From Roseibium marinum (GTDB lineage Bacteria; Pseudomonadota; Alphaproteobacteria; Rhizobiales; Stappiaceae): a stretch of 64,000 nt of DNA. The position numbers and the translations under genes are program-made. The stretch is from the NCBI RefSeq assembly GCF_002906165.1, contig NZ_PPCN01000003.1, forward strand, positions 62,001 to 126,000. Reading direction: 5' to 3'. This document shows positions 1 to 8,601 of this stretch, piece after piece (position 1 is the first letter of the stretch; each line of letters begins with the position of its first letter). The notes below the pieces were generated by a model, which had not been told where the DNA came from, did not search any database, and worked only from the letters and a program-made list of their open reading frames with translations.

Positions 1-135
1 CCGCGCGATTTCATAAAAACCGCGACCTATTTCGGACCGGCGCCTCGGGAAATCCGCAACCGCCAGAAAATCTGGCAGGCCGGCCAGGGACCGGAACCGG
101 CTGAGGGCGAACAAAGCGCGGCTCCTATCGGATAA
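1..135 (+). CDS. C-terminal end of an unidentified protein (partial)
   Basis: The window opens inside a reading frame that runs from base 1 to a TAA at 133-135 and gives 44 residues. The fragment is basic and aromatic in its first half (FIKTATYFGPAPREIRNRQK) and ends in a Glu/Pro/Ala-rich tail, as many exported or cytosolic proteins do. I do not recognise the family. A terminus of a real gene is likely because the frame is open from the window edge, its amino-acid composition is normal, and no other frame here is better. Nothing can be said about function. Confidence 0.5.
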   Translation, partial: PRDFIKTATYFGPAPREIRNRQKIWQAGQGPEPAEGEQSAAPIG

Positions 136-167
136 TTCTGGAATTTTTGAAGAGTTGCCGCCTGCTG

Positions 168-389
168 TCAGGCCGCGGATTGCGCATTTGTTTCCGCCGC
201 GTAGGCGTTGTTGCGCGCATTTTCGGACCTTGCTTCCAGCGCATCGGCGAACTGCGCCAGCACATCCAGATCCACCGTATAATGGTCAAGCAGAAACTGG
301 GAGAGAACATCGAGCGGAAGGTTCTGATAGCCTTCTATGGCCGCCATCAGAGCTTCAAGAGTGTCCAGCCGTTCGCGCAGTTTGATCAT
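168..389 (-). CDS. Small hypothetical protein, 73 residues
   Basis: An ATG at 387-389 opens a 73-residue frame ending just after the preceding partial gene, so the two genes converge. The product is mostly leucine-, alanine- and acid-rich and predicted helical: repeated L-x-x-L spacing in the first half, then an Ala/Asn-rich tail. It has no cysteine, no signal peptide and no membrane segment. No family is recognised. Its composition is protein-like, but the Shine-Dalgarno sequence is weak, and a second small frame overlaps it on the plus strand, so the call is moderate. Confidence 0.45.
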   Translation of the reverse strand: MIKLRERLDTLEALMAAIEGYQNLPLDVLSQFLLDHYTVDLDVLAQFADALEARSENARNNAYAAETNAQSAA

Positions 390-587
390 GGGATTCCGTT
401 GATCTGTTTCATTTCAAACTGGAATATTATTGTTAATAATGCGTAAACCATGTTTAGGCAAGTCGGGGTTGAAATTTATACATTGTATCGGGTCATCATC
501 CACAATCCTATGGTGCAAGACGCGGGTTTGACTGGAACAAAACGCCGCTAAACGCCATTCTGTCGCTGCAAATCAAGGGAACTACTT

Positions 588-1031
588 ATGGTTAAGGTCA
601 TCTACGTTCTGAACGGACCGAATCTCAATCTTCTCGGCAAGCGGGAACCTGAGATCTACGGATCCAGGACGCTGGATGATGTACGCCTGCTGTGCGAGGC
701 GGAGGCCGGGAAATCCGGACTGCAGGTCGTTTTCCATCAGAGCAACGCGGAACATGAATTGATCGGCTGGGTCCATGAAGCCCGCGAAACCGCGCAAGGG
801 CTGATCATCAATCCCGCGGCCTATACCCATACGTCCATCGCGTTGCTGGATGCTCTTTCCGCCTGCAGCTTTCCGGTGATCGAAGTACATATCTCGAACA
901 TCCACAAACGGGAGAGTTTCCGGCACCACTCCTATGTATCCGCCCGGGCGGACGCGGTGATCGCGGGTTGCGGTGTGGACGGCTATCAGCTCGCCATGCA
1001 GCACATGGCAACACTGATTTCCGCATCCTGA
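588..1031 (+). CDS. aroQ: 3-dehydroquinate dehydratase, type II
   Basis: Catalyses reversible dehydration of 3-dehydroquinate to 3-dehydroshikimate, third step of the shikimate pathway, in the cytosol; type II enzymes are dodecamers acting by an enolate mechanism. The 147-residue length is standard. Family motifs are all present: NGPNLNLLG at 9-17, catalytic Arg19 and Tyr24 (KREPEIYG), QSNAEHE near 51-57, NPAAYTHTS from 75, and EVHISN with His101 followed by Arg108. The ATG at 588 is preceded by AAGGGA at a normal distance. The gene stands alone: a strong hairpin follows at once and the next gene is convergent. In many Hyphomicrobiales aroQ is followed by accB and accC (family knowledge), which is not so here. 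Confidence 0.96.
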   Translation: MVKVIYVLNGPNLNLLGKREPEIYGSRTLDDVRLLCEAEAGKSGLQVVFHQSNAEHELIGWVHEARETAQGLIINPAAYTHTSIALLDALSACSFPVIEVHISNIHKRESFRHHSYVSARADAVIAGCGVDGYQLAMQHMATLISAS

Positions 1032-1045
1032 TCCGGTCATAAAAG

Positions 1046-1080
1046 AAGAGGAGAGAGGGACGGTCCCTCTCTCCTCTTTC
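1046..1080 (+). terminator. Rho-independent terminator of aroQ
   Basis: A 15-bp perfect stem (1046-1060 with 1064-1078) with a 3-base loop lies 15 bases after the aroQ stop codon. The 3' arm ends in a short T run. The stem is nearly symmetric, so it may also stop transcripts of the convergent peroxidase gene. Confidence 0.85.
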
Positions 1081-1207
1081 AAGATCGGCATACCTTCATC
1101 TGAACCCACATGAAGGCAGAAAAGTTGATCGATTTTGAAGTGTTGGAGCATCCAGCGTTGGTTTGAACACAGGATGCTCCCGACTCTGTTGTTATGCCGT
1201 CCTTCGT

Positions 1208-2269
1208 TTATTTGACCGGTTGCATGAGATCCGGTTTCGGCGTCCCGCTGGTGCTGATCGGCAGGATCGGATAGTCCACGCTCGGCCGCTCACCCGTGAG
1301 GGTACGCAGGAAGGCGACGATCGCATCGATCTGCTCCTCAGACAGGTCAGCCCCCAACTGTGACGAGGCCATGATACCGACGGCCTGCTTCAGTTCCCAC
1401 ACCTTGCCCGAATGGAAATATGGCGCGGTCAGCTCGATGTTACGCAAGGGCGCGGCGCGGAAGACATACTCCTCGTCCGCCGTCTGGGTCACAGCAAAGC
1501 GGCCCTTGTCTTCTACCGGCAGGATTTCCGAGCCGGGTTTTTCGATAACACCGAACGGATAATACCCCTCGCCGCCGACATTGACGCCACCGTGGCAGCT
1601 TGCGCAACCGGTATCCATGAAGAGTGTCAGGCCTTCCTTCTCCTGTTCGCTCAATGCTGCCTCGTTGCCTTCCAGGAAGAGATCGAACTTCGAAGCGGGG
1701 GTGATCAGGGTGGCCTCATAGGCCTCGATGGCCCGTGCCATCTTGTCGAAGCTTATGGCGGGTCCGTCATTATCCGCAAATGCCCGCGTAAAGCGCTCGA
1801 CATATTCCGGCATGCTGTTCAGTGTGGCTTCCACCCGTTCCGGCGTGCTGGCCATCTCAACACCGGCCTGCACAGGCCCCTTGGCTTGCGCCTTCAGGTC
1901 CGCCGCCCGGCCGTCCCAGAACTGGGCTTCGTTGAAAATGGCGTTCAGGACGGTCGGCGCGTTGCGCGGCCCCTTCTGCCAGCCATGGCCGATCGACGTT
2001 TCCAGATTGTCGTCTCCACCCATGCCAAGGTTATGGCACGTGTTGCAGGAAAGCAGACCCGAGCTTGAAATGCGCGGATCGAAGAACAGCATCCGGCCCA
2101 GTTCGATTTTCTCCTGCGTCACGGGGTTATCCGGTAGCGAGGGAATGGCATGGGGAACCGGCTCGAAATAGTCACGCGCGTCTTTCAGCAGGTCGGATTC
2201 GGCTTTGGCGGCCGAAAGGGAAAGTGCGAAAACGGAGAGCGTGGCTAGGAGAAAACTGGCATGCTTCAT
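1208..2269 (-). CDS. Di-haem cytochrome c peroxidase, periplasmic
   Basis: Reduces periplasmic hydrogen peroxide to water with electrons from small c-type cytochromes (CcpA/MauG superfamily). From the chosen ATG the protein has 353 residues: a signal peptide of about 23 residues ending in AKA, a first haem site CNTCH (75-79), the family block GPRNAPTVLNA...FWDGR around 100-121, and a second haem site CASCH (222-226). The frame extends 25 codons upstream, but the ATG at 2269 has GGAGG five bases before it and is followed by a clear signal peptide, so the shorter start is preferred. It is monocistronic, convergent with aroQ, with a long AT-rich upstream region. Peroxidase rather than MauG is favoured by length and by the conserved Trp block. 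Confidence 0.93.
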   Translation of the reverse strand: MKHASFLLATLSVFALSLSAAKAESDLLKDARDYFEPVPHAIPSLPDNPVTQEKIELGRMLFFDPRISSSGLLSCNTCHNLGMGGDDNLETSIGHGWQKGPRNAPTVLNAIFNEAQFWDGRAADLKAQAKGPVQAGVEMASTPERVEATLNSMPEYVERFTRAFADNDGPAISFDKMARAIEAYEATLITPASKFDLFLEGNEAALSEQEKEGLTLFMDTGCASCHGGVNVGGEGYYPFGVIEKPGSEILPVEDKGRFAVTQTADEEYVFRAAPLRNIELTAPYFHSGKVWELKQAVGIMASSQLGADLSEEQIDAIVAFLRTLTGERPSVDYPILPISTSGTPKPDLMQPVK

Positions 2270-2909
2270 CAAAACCTCCATTGTTTTGGGCCTGCTGGAG
2301 CCATATCCAGCTGGCTGGCCCAAATTGGTTCTCATCCGGAGCATGGGACGAAGTTATCTGCTGAAATCGGGTGTCCGCCGGACAAGATCTGAGGGTGGGC
2401 TGGCTCGGCCAGATCCCTTCAGGAACACGGACAGCTTAGAGAGGGTCTAAACTGACGGCATTGACTCACATGATTGACAAGTAATTTCTGGAGTTCCGAG
2501 ATTAATTTCCAAAAATTTGATAAATCAATATTTATGTACGACATATTAGAAGTATATTTGTTGAAATTAAAGTTTTCAAACATACATAATATTAAATTAT
2601 GTCGCGTCTTCTTTTCAACGTTGATTTCCTGATAGATAATTTAAATTCAAAGGCTTGAGGCGTGGCCGGAAATATTGGCATGTAAGTAGAAGCTTCCGGG
2701 AAATTGCGGCAATATTTAAATGGCCTCTAGGGAATATTTGCGAGTGTAAAAAATTTCAAAGTCTGCGGGCTTGCGGCGGATTGTCCCGACTGCCATTTCC
2801 AGCCTGCGACAAATTCAGCGCTATTCTTGGTAATCGTAATTTATAACAGGTTTGTCCGCTCGTCCGCGCGTTGAGTCCGGAAGGGTTTGCGGACGATAAG
2901 CAAAAGGCC
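2270..2909. other. AT-rich intergenic region, promoter side of the peroxidase gene
   Basis: This 640-base stretch has no convincing gene. About 2450-2760 is much richer in A and T than the rest of the window. It must hold the peroxidase promoter at its left side and the 3' end of the sugar-transferase transcript at its right side. A palindrome-like TTGATAAATCAA lies at 2517-2528, about 250 bases upstream of the peroxidase start. A 63-codon frame at 2655-2846 has no ribosome site or recognisable content and was not called. Confidence 0.6.
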
Positions 2910-3611
2910 TTAATAGCCGCTGCCCCCGAAAAATTCCTGGACGACCGTGTCGGCGAGGATCTTGACGTCAAGCAGGACCGACTGTCTTTCGATGTAACTG
3001 AGATCGTGTTCCAGGCGCATGCGGGCGGCATGCCTGTCTTTGGTTTCTCCTCGGAAACCGTTCACCTGGGCAAGCCCGGTGATTCCCGGACGGACCCGAT
3101 GGCGGTCCATGTACCGGGCATCGAATGCTTCGTATTGGACCCCGGCCGCCAACATGCCGGGCACATGGGGACGCGGTCCCACCAGTGACATGTCACCTTT
3201 CAGAACGTTGAGAAGTTGCGGCAGTTCGTCAAAATTGCTGCTGCGAAGAAATCTGCCGACCCAGGTCACGCGCGGGTCATTTTCGACGGTCTGCGAAATA
3301 CCGGAATTGTCGCACATGTGCAGGTGCATCGTGCGGAACTTGAGGACGGTGAAAAGCGCGCCGTTCAGGCCATGTCTTTGCTGGAGGAAAAAGACCGGCC
3401 CGCGGCTGGTCGATTTAATGGCAATCGCAATAAGGGCGAAGAGCGGGATCAGCATCGCCAGTCCTGCCGAGGCCCCGGCAAGATCGAGACTTCTCTTGAG
3501 CACTTTCCCGGTGAACCGGTGTAATTTCCACCGCTGAAACAGGACAGGGTTGTAGCCGCCCAGACGCTTTTTGAGTGGAAAGCCGAGGACCTCGTAACCG
3601 GGGAATTCCAT
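2910..3611 (-). CDS. Undecaprenyl-phosphate sugar phosphotransferase (ExoY/PssA family)
   Basis: Bacterial sugar transferase that moves a hexose-1-phosphate from a UDP-sugar to undecaprenyl phosphate at the inner membrane, the priming step of exopolysaccharide synthesis. Visible family blocks: KRSLDL, one hydrophobic membrane segment (AGLAMLIPLFALIAIAI), GPVFFLQQRHG, LKFRTM, the DELPQLLNVLKGDMSLVGPRP block, then RPGITGLAQVNG. The protein is of the short ExoY type (about 233 residues) and lacks the four-helix N-terminus of WbaP-type enzymes. The frame can start upstream at a TTG (3677), but the ATG at 3611 is more credible although its ribosome site is weak. It lies downstream of ugd in the same direction, which supports a role in acidic polysaccharide production. 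Confidence 0.9.
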   Translation of the reverse strand: MEFPGYEVLGFPLKKRLGGYNPVLFQRWKLHRFTGKVLKRSLDLAGASAGLAMLIPLFALIAIAIKSTSRGPVFFLQQRHGLNGALFTVLKFRTMHLHMCDNSGISQTVENDPRVTWVGRFLRSSNFDELPQLLNVLKGDMSLVGPRPHVPGMLAAGVQYEAFDARYMDRHRVRPGITGLAQVNGFRGETKDRHAARMRLEHDLSYIERQSVLLDVKILADTVVQEFFGGSGY

Positions 3612-4053
3612 CGCCTGCCGATGGCCGTCCTTCCGGTCATATGAAACAGTTTCGTCAACCAACTTTGACAGCCTCAACCTATTGCGCGGGGACTAAAACG
3701 TTTCCTAAAACCAACATATCCGGTTGCTTTAGCTCACGCCACGGCATCGTTACTAAATGGTTAACAAGTCTTGGAAAATTTTAATCCGTTAAGGATTTGA
3801 TTACCATGCGGAACACAGCAGGACAACATCGCGAAAGCGAATTCCGCATGAAATATTGGTAACATTTCGCACGCGAATACCGGCCAAATGCAATCCGGCG
3901 TTTAAGGCGGGGTGTAGTCACGCGATGGCGGTTGGACGCGGTGCGATCCGCCGCGTTCCTCGAAAGACCAAAAGGGCCACGAAAGCGGCCCTTTTGGTCT
4001 TATGCGTTCCGGCGTTTGTGACGCCGTCCGAACTGGCTGTCAGGGAGCGGGTT
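3612..4053. other. Intergenic region upstream of the sugar-transferase gene
   Basis: About 440 bases lie between ugd and the sugar-transferase gene. The right part holds the ugd terminator (3963-4001). The left part (3680-3860) is comparatively AT-rich and is the likely promoter region of the sugar-transferase gene. No gene is seen. Confidence 0.5.
3963..4001 (-). terminator. Rho-independent terminator of ugd
   Basis: Read on the minus strand, a 15-base arm AAGACCAAAAGGGCC pairs with GGCCCTTTTGGTCTT across an 8-base loop and is followed by T. It lies about 50 bases after the ugd stop and separates ugd from the sugar-transferase gene. Confidence 0.85.
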
Positions 4054-5361
4054 TTAGTAGCTCCGGCCGACGCTGGTATATTCGAACCCATGCGCCGTCA
4101 TGTAATCCTGCGTGTAGATATTGCGCAGATCGACAACTTTGGGAGCGTTCAACAGCGACTTGACCCGCTCAAGATCCAGCGCGCGGAACTGGTCCCATTC
4201 GGTGACGATCACCACCACATCCGCGTTTTCGATGGCATGGTAGGGACCGTCGCAGAACAGGACGTTGGACATGACATGGCCCGCTTCTTCCATGCTGGCC
4301 GGGTCGTAGGCGCGGATCTTCGCACCCGCGGCCTGCAGCTTTTCGACGATATCGATGCTGGGAGCCTCGCGCATGTCGTCCGTATTGGGTTTGAAGGCGA
4401 GCCCGAGAAGCGCGACGGTCTTGCCGCTGACGTCGCCTCCCATGAAGTCGATGACCTTGTCCGCCATCTTCTTCTTCCGGGCGGCGTTCACCTCGATCAC
4501 CGAGTCGACGATCTTCAGGTCGCAGTGGGCATCGGCGGCAATCCTGGAAAGCGCGAGCGTATCCTTGGGAAAGCATGAACCGCCATAACCGGGGCCCGCA
4601 TGCAGGAATTTCGAGCCGATGCGGTTGTCGAGCCCGATGCCCCGGGAAACTTCCTGGACATTGGCGCCGACTTTCTCGCACAGATCGGCGATTTCATTGA
4701 TGAAAGTGATCTTGACGGCGAGAAACGCGTTCGCGGCGTATTTGATGAGTTCGGACGTCCGGCGCTTTGTGACGATGATCGGCGTCTCATTGAGGTAGAG
4801 CGGACGATAGAGCTCCTTCATCACGCCGACGGCCTCTTCGCTGTCGGTCCCGACGACGACCCGGTCCGGCCGCTTGAAATCGTTGATCGCCGCGCCCTCG
4901 CGCAGGAACTCCGGATTGGAAACCACGGCGAATTTGGCGTCCGGATTGGTCCTGCGGATGATGGCCTCGACTTCGTCGCCGGTCCCCACAGGGACGGTCG
5001 ACTTCGTTACGATCACGGTGAACCCGTCGATCAGCCCGGCGATTTCCTCGGCCGCCGCATAAACGTAGGAAAGATCCGCATGCCCGTCGCCCCGGCGCGT
5101 GGGCGTACCGACGGCAATGAAGACCGCATCGGCATCCCTGACGGCTTCTTCCGTCTTCGTGGTGAAAAAGAGCCGCTCTTCCGCCACGTTTTTTGCAACG
5201 AGGTCCTGAAGCCCTGGCTCAAAGATCGGGATCTTGCCGGTATTGAGGGCGTCGATCTTGCCGGCGTCCTTGTCGATACAGGTCACCACATGACCGAAAT
5301 CGGCAAAACATGTCCCGGAAACCAGACCGACATAGCCGGTCCCAATCATTGCAACGCGCAT
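4054..5361 (-). CDS. ugd: UDP-glucose 6-dehydrogenase
   Basis: Oxidises UDP-glucose to UDP-glucuronate with two NAD+, supplying the precursor for acidic polysaccharides. The 435-residue product begins with the Rossmann motif GTGYVGL near residue 7. It then shows TPTRRGDGHADLSYV, the STVPVGT block, the SNPEFLREGAAI block, and the catalytic cysteine in GGSCFPKDTLAL, followed by the UDP-binding C-terminal domain (GLAFKPNTDDMREAPS). Length and order match the UDP-glucose/GDP-mannose dehydrogenase family. It has its own terminator. The neighbouring sugar transferase suggests a shared polysaccharide role; a distinct capsule operon is not visible. Confidence 0.96.
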   Translation of the reverse strand: MRVAMIGTGYVGLVSGTCFADFGHVVTCIDKDAGKIDALNTGKIPIFEPGLQDLVAKNVAEERLFFTTKTEEAVRDADAVFIAVGTPTRRGDGHADLSYVYAAAEEIAGLIDGFTVIVTKSTVPVGTGDEVEAIIRRTNPDAKFAVVSNPEFLREGAAINDFKRPDRVVVGTDSEEAVGVMKELYRPLYLNETPIIVTKRRTSELIKYAANAFLAVKITFINEIADLCEKVGANVQEVSRGIGLDNRIGSKFLHAGPGYGGSCFPKDTLALSRIAADAHCDLKIVDSVIEVNAARKKKMADKVIDFMGGDVSGKTVALLGLAFKPNTDDMREAPSIDIVEKLQAAGAKIRAYDPASMEEAGHVMSNVLFCDGPYHAIENADVVVIVTEWDQFRALDLERVKSLLNAPKVVDLRNIYTQDYMTAHGFEYTSVGRSY

Positions 5362-5551
5362 GGCAAGTCCTAAAGTTTTTCAGTGCCGTTTTCATCCGGA
5401 CTAGGCTGCGTCCATGTCGGGTGGCACGGATGCAGCGATATCCGGAAGGCCGGGCGGAACAATCCTGTGCCACCGAAGCCGTAAACTCAATTCGAGCGCG
5501 TTGGTACCGGTTTTCGCCGCGCCAATCAATCGGCTCGAATCGAGATCGATC

Positions 5552-6850
5552 TCAATGCCCGGATTTTGGCGAAATGCCGCACCATTGGGCGGTAAACAGG
5601 GCGATCGTCCGGGTCACCCGTTTCAAGGACGGAAGATTCACGCATTCGTCGATCCCGTGAATGTTACGCGAGAGCGGACCATACGTGAGGGCGGGAATGT
5701 TGCCGTGGTTCATGTAGAGCGCCGCATCCAGGTAGCAGGCCATGATCGATCTTCCGAGCCGATCGCCTGTCGCCAGCTTGTGTGCGGCCGAAAGCGTTTC
5801 TTCGGCCTGTGTGCCTTGCTCCAGCCGGTAGCCGGCCTGACAGGTGCCGATCCACTCCAGCTTCGGTTGGGCTTTTTCAAGACGCGGGTCTGCGGAACAA
5901 AGGCTTTGCAGCGCCCGTTCGACTTCCTCCATCCGGCCGGCAGGAGCTTCCCCCGGGAAAAAGCCGATGCGGCCCTCGAACATGCATTCGAAGGGCACGG
6001 AAGATGGCCATTCCCCCCCTTGAATGGTGCCTATATTGAGACTTGCCGGATTGCTCAGCCGCTCGAATCCGGGATGCTTGTGTTTTTCGTCGTTCCAGCG
6101 CTTTTCTATTGTCTTCAATTCCCCGATGACGAGAAACGCAGCTTCAATAGCACTTAACCCGGCTTCGGGTTCGCGGGGATGCGCCGGGACGCCCCGGACC
6201 GAGATCCGGAACTTGATGACGCCGGAATTGGCGTAGATGACATCTTCATCCGTCGGTTCGGGAATGAGGACGGCATCGGCTGCCGCGCCGCGAAGAATGG
6301 CCATGGCCGCGCCGTTGCCGGTGACTTCCTCGTCAATGACGGACTGGAACTCCAGCGGGCCCTCGAGCTGGAAGCCTGCCGCCTCGATCGCATCGACAGC
6401 AAAGAGATTGGCCGCGAGCCCGGCCTTCATGTCCCCGGCGCCACGGCCGTAAAGCCAGTCGCCCTCGCGGATCGCGGCAAATGGCGGATGGGTCCAGTGA
6501 GCCGGATTGGCGGTCGGCACGACATCGACATGGGCATTCAGGATCAGCGACCGGCCTGCCGCGCTCTGCGGCGGTTTCCGGCCGCTGACATTGAATGTGC
6601 CCGCGTAGTCGATCGTTGCCGGCGAATAGGCCGGATGGTTTTTCAGCGCTTCGGTGTCGATCGGATAGGTCTCGACCTGATAGCCTCTTGTTTTCAGCGC
6701 GTCCGCGACGGCGCTCTGGACGCCCGCTTCCTCTCCGCGCAGGGAAGGGATGCGGACGATCTCCTGCAGAAAGGCGATTTGTTTTTCGAAGTTCAAGTCA
6801 ACCGCGTCTGTAATGGCGGAGATGGCGTTTTCAGGCAGGGAGGAGGGCAT
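5552..6850 (-). CDS. M20-family deacylase (ArgE/DapE type)
   Basis: Zinc-dependent amidohydrolase of the M20 family, which cleaves N-acyl, N-carbamoyl or dipeptide bonds in the cytosol. The 432-residue protein carries the metal ligands in family positions: NAHVDVVP (His/Asp), GRGAGDMKAG (bridging Asp), DEEVTGNG (catalytic Glu and metal Glu), a later glutamate in LIPEPT, and a C-terminal metal histidine in SRNIHGIDE. The dimerisation lid domain lies between (VRGVPAHPREPE). Substrate cannot be fixed; sequence context (after the urea transporter operon, 200 bases downstream of urtE) allows but does not prove a role in nitrogen scavenging. The ATG at 6850 is preceded by a purine-rich region. Confidence 0.88.
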   Translation of the reverse strand: MPSSLPENAISAITDAVDLNFEKQIAFLQEIVRIPSLRGEEAGVQSAVADALKTRGYQVETYPIDTEALKNHPAYSPATIDYAGTFNVSGRKPPQSAAGRSLILNAHVDVVPTANPAHWTHPPFAAIREGDWLYGRGAGDMKAGLAANLFAVDAIEAAGFQLEGPLEFQSVIDEEVTGNGAAMAILRGAAADAVLIPEPTDEDVIYANSGVIKFRISVRGVPAHPREPEAGLSAIEAAFLVIGELKTIEKRWNDEKHKHPGFERLSNPASLNIGTIQGGEWPSSVPFECMFEGRIGFFPGEAPAGRMEEVERALQSLCSADPRLEKAQPKLEWIGTCQAGYRLEQGTQAEETLSAAHKLATGDRLGRSIMACYLDAALYMNHGNIPALTYGPLSRNIHGIDECVNLPSLKRVTRTIALFTAQWCGISPKSGH

Positions 6851-6941
6851 GGCGGTCCATATCGGAATGTGAAGGCGGGCTGACTATATGCCCGCACCCT
6901 ATCAATCCGGTCTGCTTCGTCAAATCCCGCGTTGAAGAGAA

Positions 6942-6969
6942 GGAGGCCTCAACACATCCGGCCGCCTCC
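6942..6969 (-). terminator. Possible hairpin after urtE
   Basis: GGAGGC at 6942-6947 pairs with GCCTCC at 6964-6969. Read on the minus strand it is followed by TTCTCTT. It lies about 85 bases after the urtE stop. The loop is long and the T run broken, so this is a weak terminator candidate. Confidence 0.35.
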
Positions 6970-7053
6970 CTGGGAGGGCCCATCCAAACAGCACTCTTGC
7001 TCGATAGCACTTCGCTGAACTGCCTCGGCAGATTGGTTGCCGGGTGGATCCCG

Positions 7054-7749
7054 TCACACTGTCAGAAAGCGCCTGACTTCGGTTTCCGACAGATCCGCTC
7101 CGGCTCCGGACAGAACGATCTCGCCCCTGTCCATCACGGCATAGTTGTCGGCGAGGTCCCGGGCGAATTCGAAATACTGCTCCACGAGGACGATCGCCAT
7201 GGTGCCCTGGTCGCGCAGCCAGGAAATCGCCCGGCCGATATCCTTGATGATCGAGGGCTGAATGCCTTCGGTCGGTTCGTCCAGAACAAGCAGTTTCGGC
7301 CGGGTGACCAGCGCTCTGGCGATGGCGAGCTGCTGCTGCTGTCCGCCGGAGAGGTCGCCCCCCCGGCGGCCGAGCATATCCTTGAGCACCGGGAAGAGTT
7401 CGAAGATGGTCTCGGGAATGAACCGGTCCCGGCGGGCGATCGGCGCGTAGCCGGTTTCGAGATTTTCCTTCACCGACAGCAGCGGAAAAATTTCCCGGCC
7501 CTGCGGGACGATGGCAATGCCCTTTCTGGCGCGGGCATGCGCGGGCAGCGAGGAGATGTCTTCCCCGTTCCAGACGATCCTGCCGGACGAAATGCCGTGC
7601 TGACCGGCGACCGCGCGCAAGGTGGAGGTCTTGCCGACCCCGTTGCGGCCCATCAGGCAGGTGACCTTGCCCGTCTCGGCAGTGAGCGACACGCTTTTGA
7701 GAGCCTGGGCGGCGCCATAGTGAAGATCGATATTGTCAACTTGCAGCAT
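7054..7749 (-). CDS. urtE: Urea ABC transporter ATP-binding subunit UrtE
   Basis: One of two ATPases that energise the five-component urea importer (branched-chain amino-acid type ABC family). In the 231 residues from the chosen start, Walker A is GRNGVGKTS, the signature is LSGGQQQQLAIARAL, Walker B is LLVLDEP followed by TEGIQPSI, which is diagnostic for UrtE, and the H-loop is near VLVEQYFEFA. The open frame reaches 19 codons further, but the ATG at 7749 (MLQVDNIDLHYGAAQAL) starts exactly at the ABC fold. It is last gene of urtABCDE and is separated from urtD by 100 bases. Confidence 0.95.
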   Translation of the reverse strand: MLQVDNIDLHYGAAQALKSVSLTAETGKVTCLMGRNGVGKTSTLRAVAGQHGISSGRIVWNGEDISSLPAHARARKGIAIVPQGREIFPLLSVKENLETGYAPIARRDRFIPETIFELFPVLKDMLGRRGGDLSGGQQQQLAIARALVTRPKLLVLDEPTEGIQPSIIKDIGRAISWLRDQGTMAIVLVEQYFEFARDLADNYAVMDRGEIVLSGAGADLSETEVRRFLTV

Positions 7750-7849
7750 GGGTTCTGACCTAACGGACACAATATCCTGGAAGGAGTTCCGGACTCTGTG
7801 TTTCAATTCGGCTTCGGGGATGACGGCGGAGGGACTTCATACCTGATCG

Positions 7850-8596
7850 TCACCGTCCCAGATAAACTTCGACGACCCGATCGTTGGCTGAGACGTGGTC
7901 GAGGGATCCTTCGGCAAGCACGGATCCTTCGTGAAGGACCGTGACCTTGACGCCCAGGGAACGCACAAACACCATGTCGTGCTCGACCACGACGACTGAG
8001 TGATCATTGGCAATATCCTTCAACAATTCTGCTGTTTCCGCGGTTTCGGCATCGGTCATGCCGGCCGCCGGCTCGTCGACCAGAAGCAGTTTCGGGTCCT
8101 GGGCCAGCAGCATGCCGATTTCCAGCCATTGCTTCTGGCCGTGACTGAGATTGGCGGCAAGCTCGCTGCGTTTTCCGCCGAGCCGGATAAGCTCAAGCAG
8201 ATACTCGATGCGCTTCTTCTCGCCGCCGGTAATGACATGGAACAGGGTTGCGAACGGCCCGCGCGGCGCCTTCAGCGCCAGTTCCAGATTGTCCCAGACC
8301 GTATGGCTTTCAAAGACCGTCGGTTTCTGGAACTTGCGGCCGATGCCCAATTCCGCGATGGAGGCTTCGTCCTCGCCGGTGAGATCGATGGTGCCATCGA
8401 AAAAGACCTCGCCGCTGTCCGGCCGGGTCTTTCCGGTGATGACGTCCATCATGGTGGTCTTGCCGGCGCCATTGGGGCCGATGATAGCGCGCATTTCGCC
8501 GGGGGCGATGGTCAGGGACAGTTCGTTCAGCGCCTTGAAGCCGTCAAACGAGACCGAAACCCCATCCAGATAAAGCAGACTAGTTGCTCGTGCCAT
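7850..8596 (-). CDS. urtD: Urea ABC transporter ATP-binding subunit UrtD
   Basis: Second ATPase of the urea importer, LivG-like. The 248 residues show Walker A GPNGAGKTT, Q-loop region GRKFQKPTVFE, signature LSHGQKQWLEIGM (the SHGQ form is typical of UrtD), Walker B LLLVDEPAAGMTDAE and the H-loop VVVEHDM. The ATG at 8596 has GGAGTAAG seven bases before it. Only five bases separate it from urtC upstream, so the two are co-transcribed. Confidence 0.95.
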   Translation of the reverse strand: MARATSLLYLDGVSVSFDGFKALNELSLTIAPGEMRAIIGPNGAGKTTMMDVITGKTRPDSGEVFFDGTIDLTGEDEASIAELGIGRKFQKPTVFESHTVWDNLELALKAPRGPFATLFHVITGGEKKRIEYLLELIRLGGKRSELAANLSHGQKQWLEIGMLLAQDPKLLLVDEPAAGMTDAETAETAELLKDIANDHSVVVVEHDMVFVRSLGVKVTVLHEGSVLAEGSLDHVSANDRVVEVYLGR

Positions 8597-8601
8597 TTTT
8601 C

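Noticed and set aside
2517..2528. TTGATAAATCAA, FNR/DNR-like box upstream of the peroxidase gene
   Set aside because: The half-sites are separated by two instead of four bases, and it lies about 250 bases from the start. The AT-rich context makes a chance match likely.
2655..2846. 63-codon frame in the AT-rich gap
   Set aside because: No ribosome site, no recognisable content and unlike neighbouring codon use.
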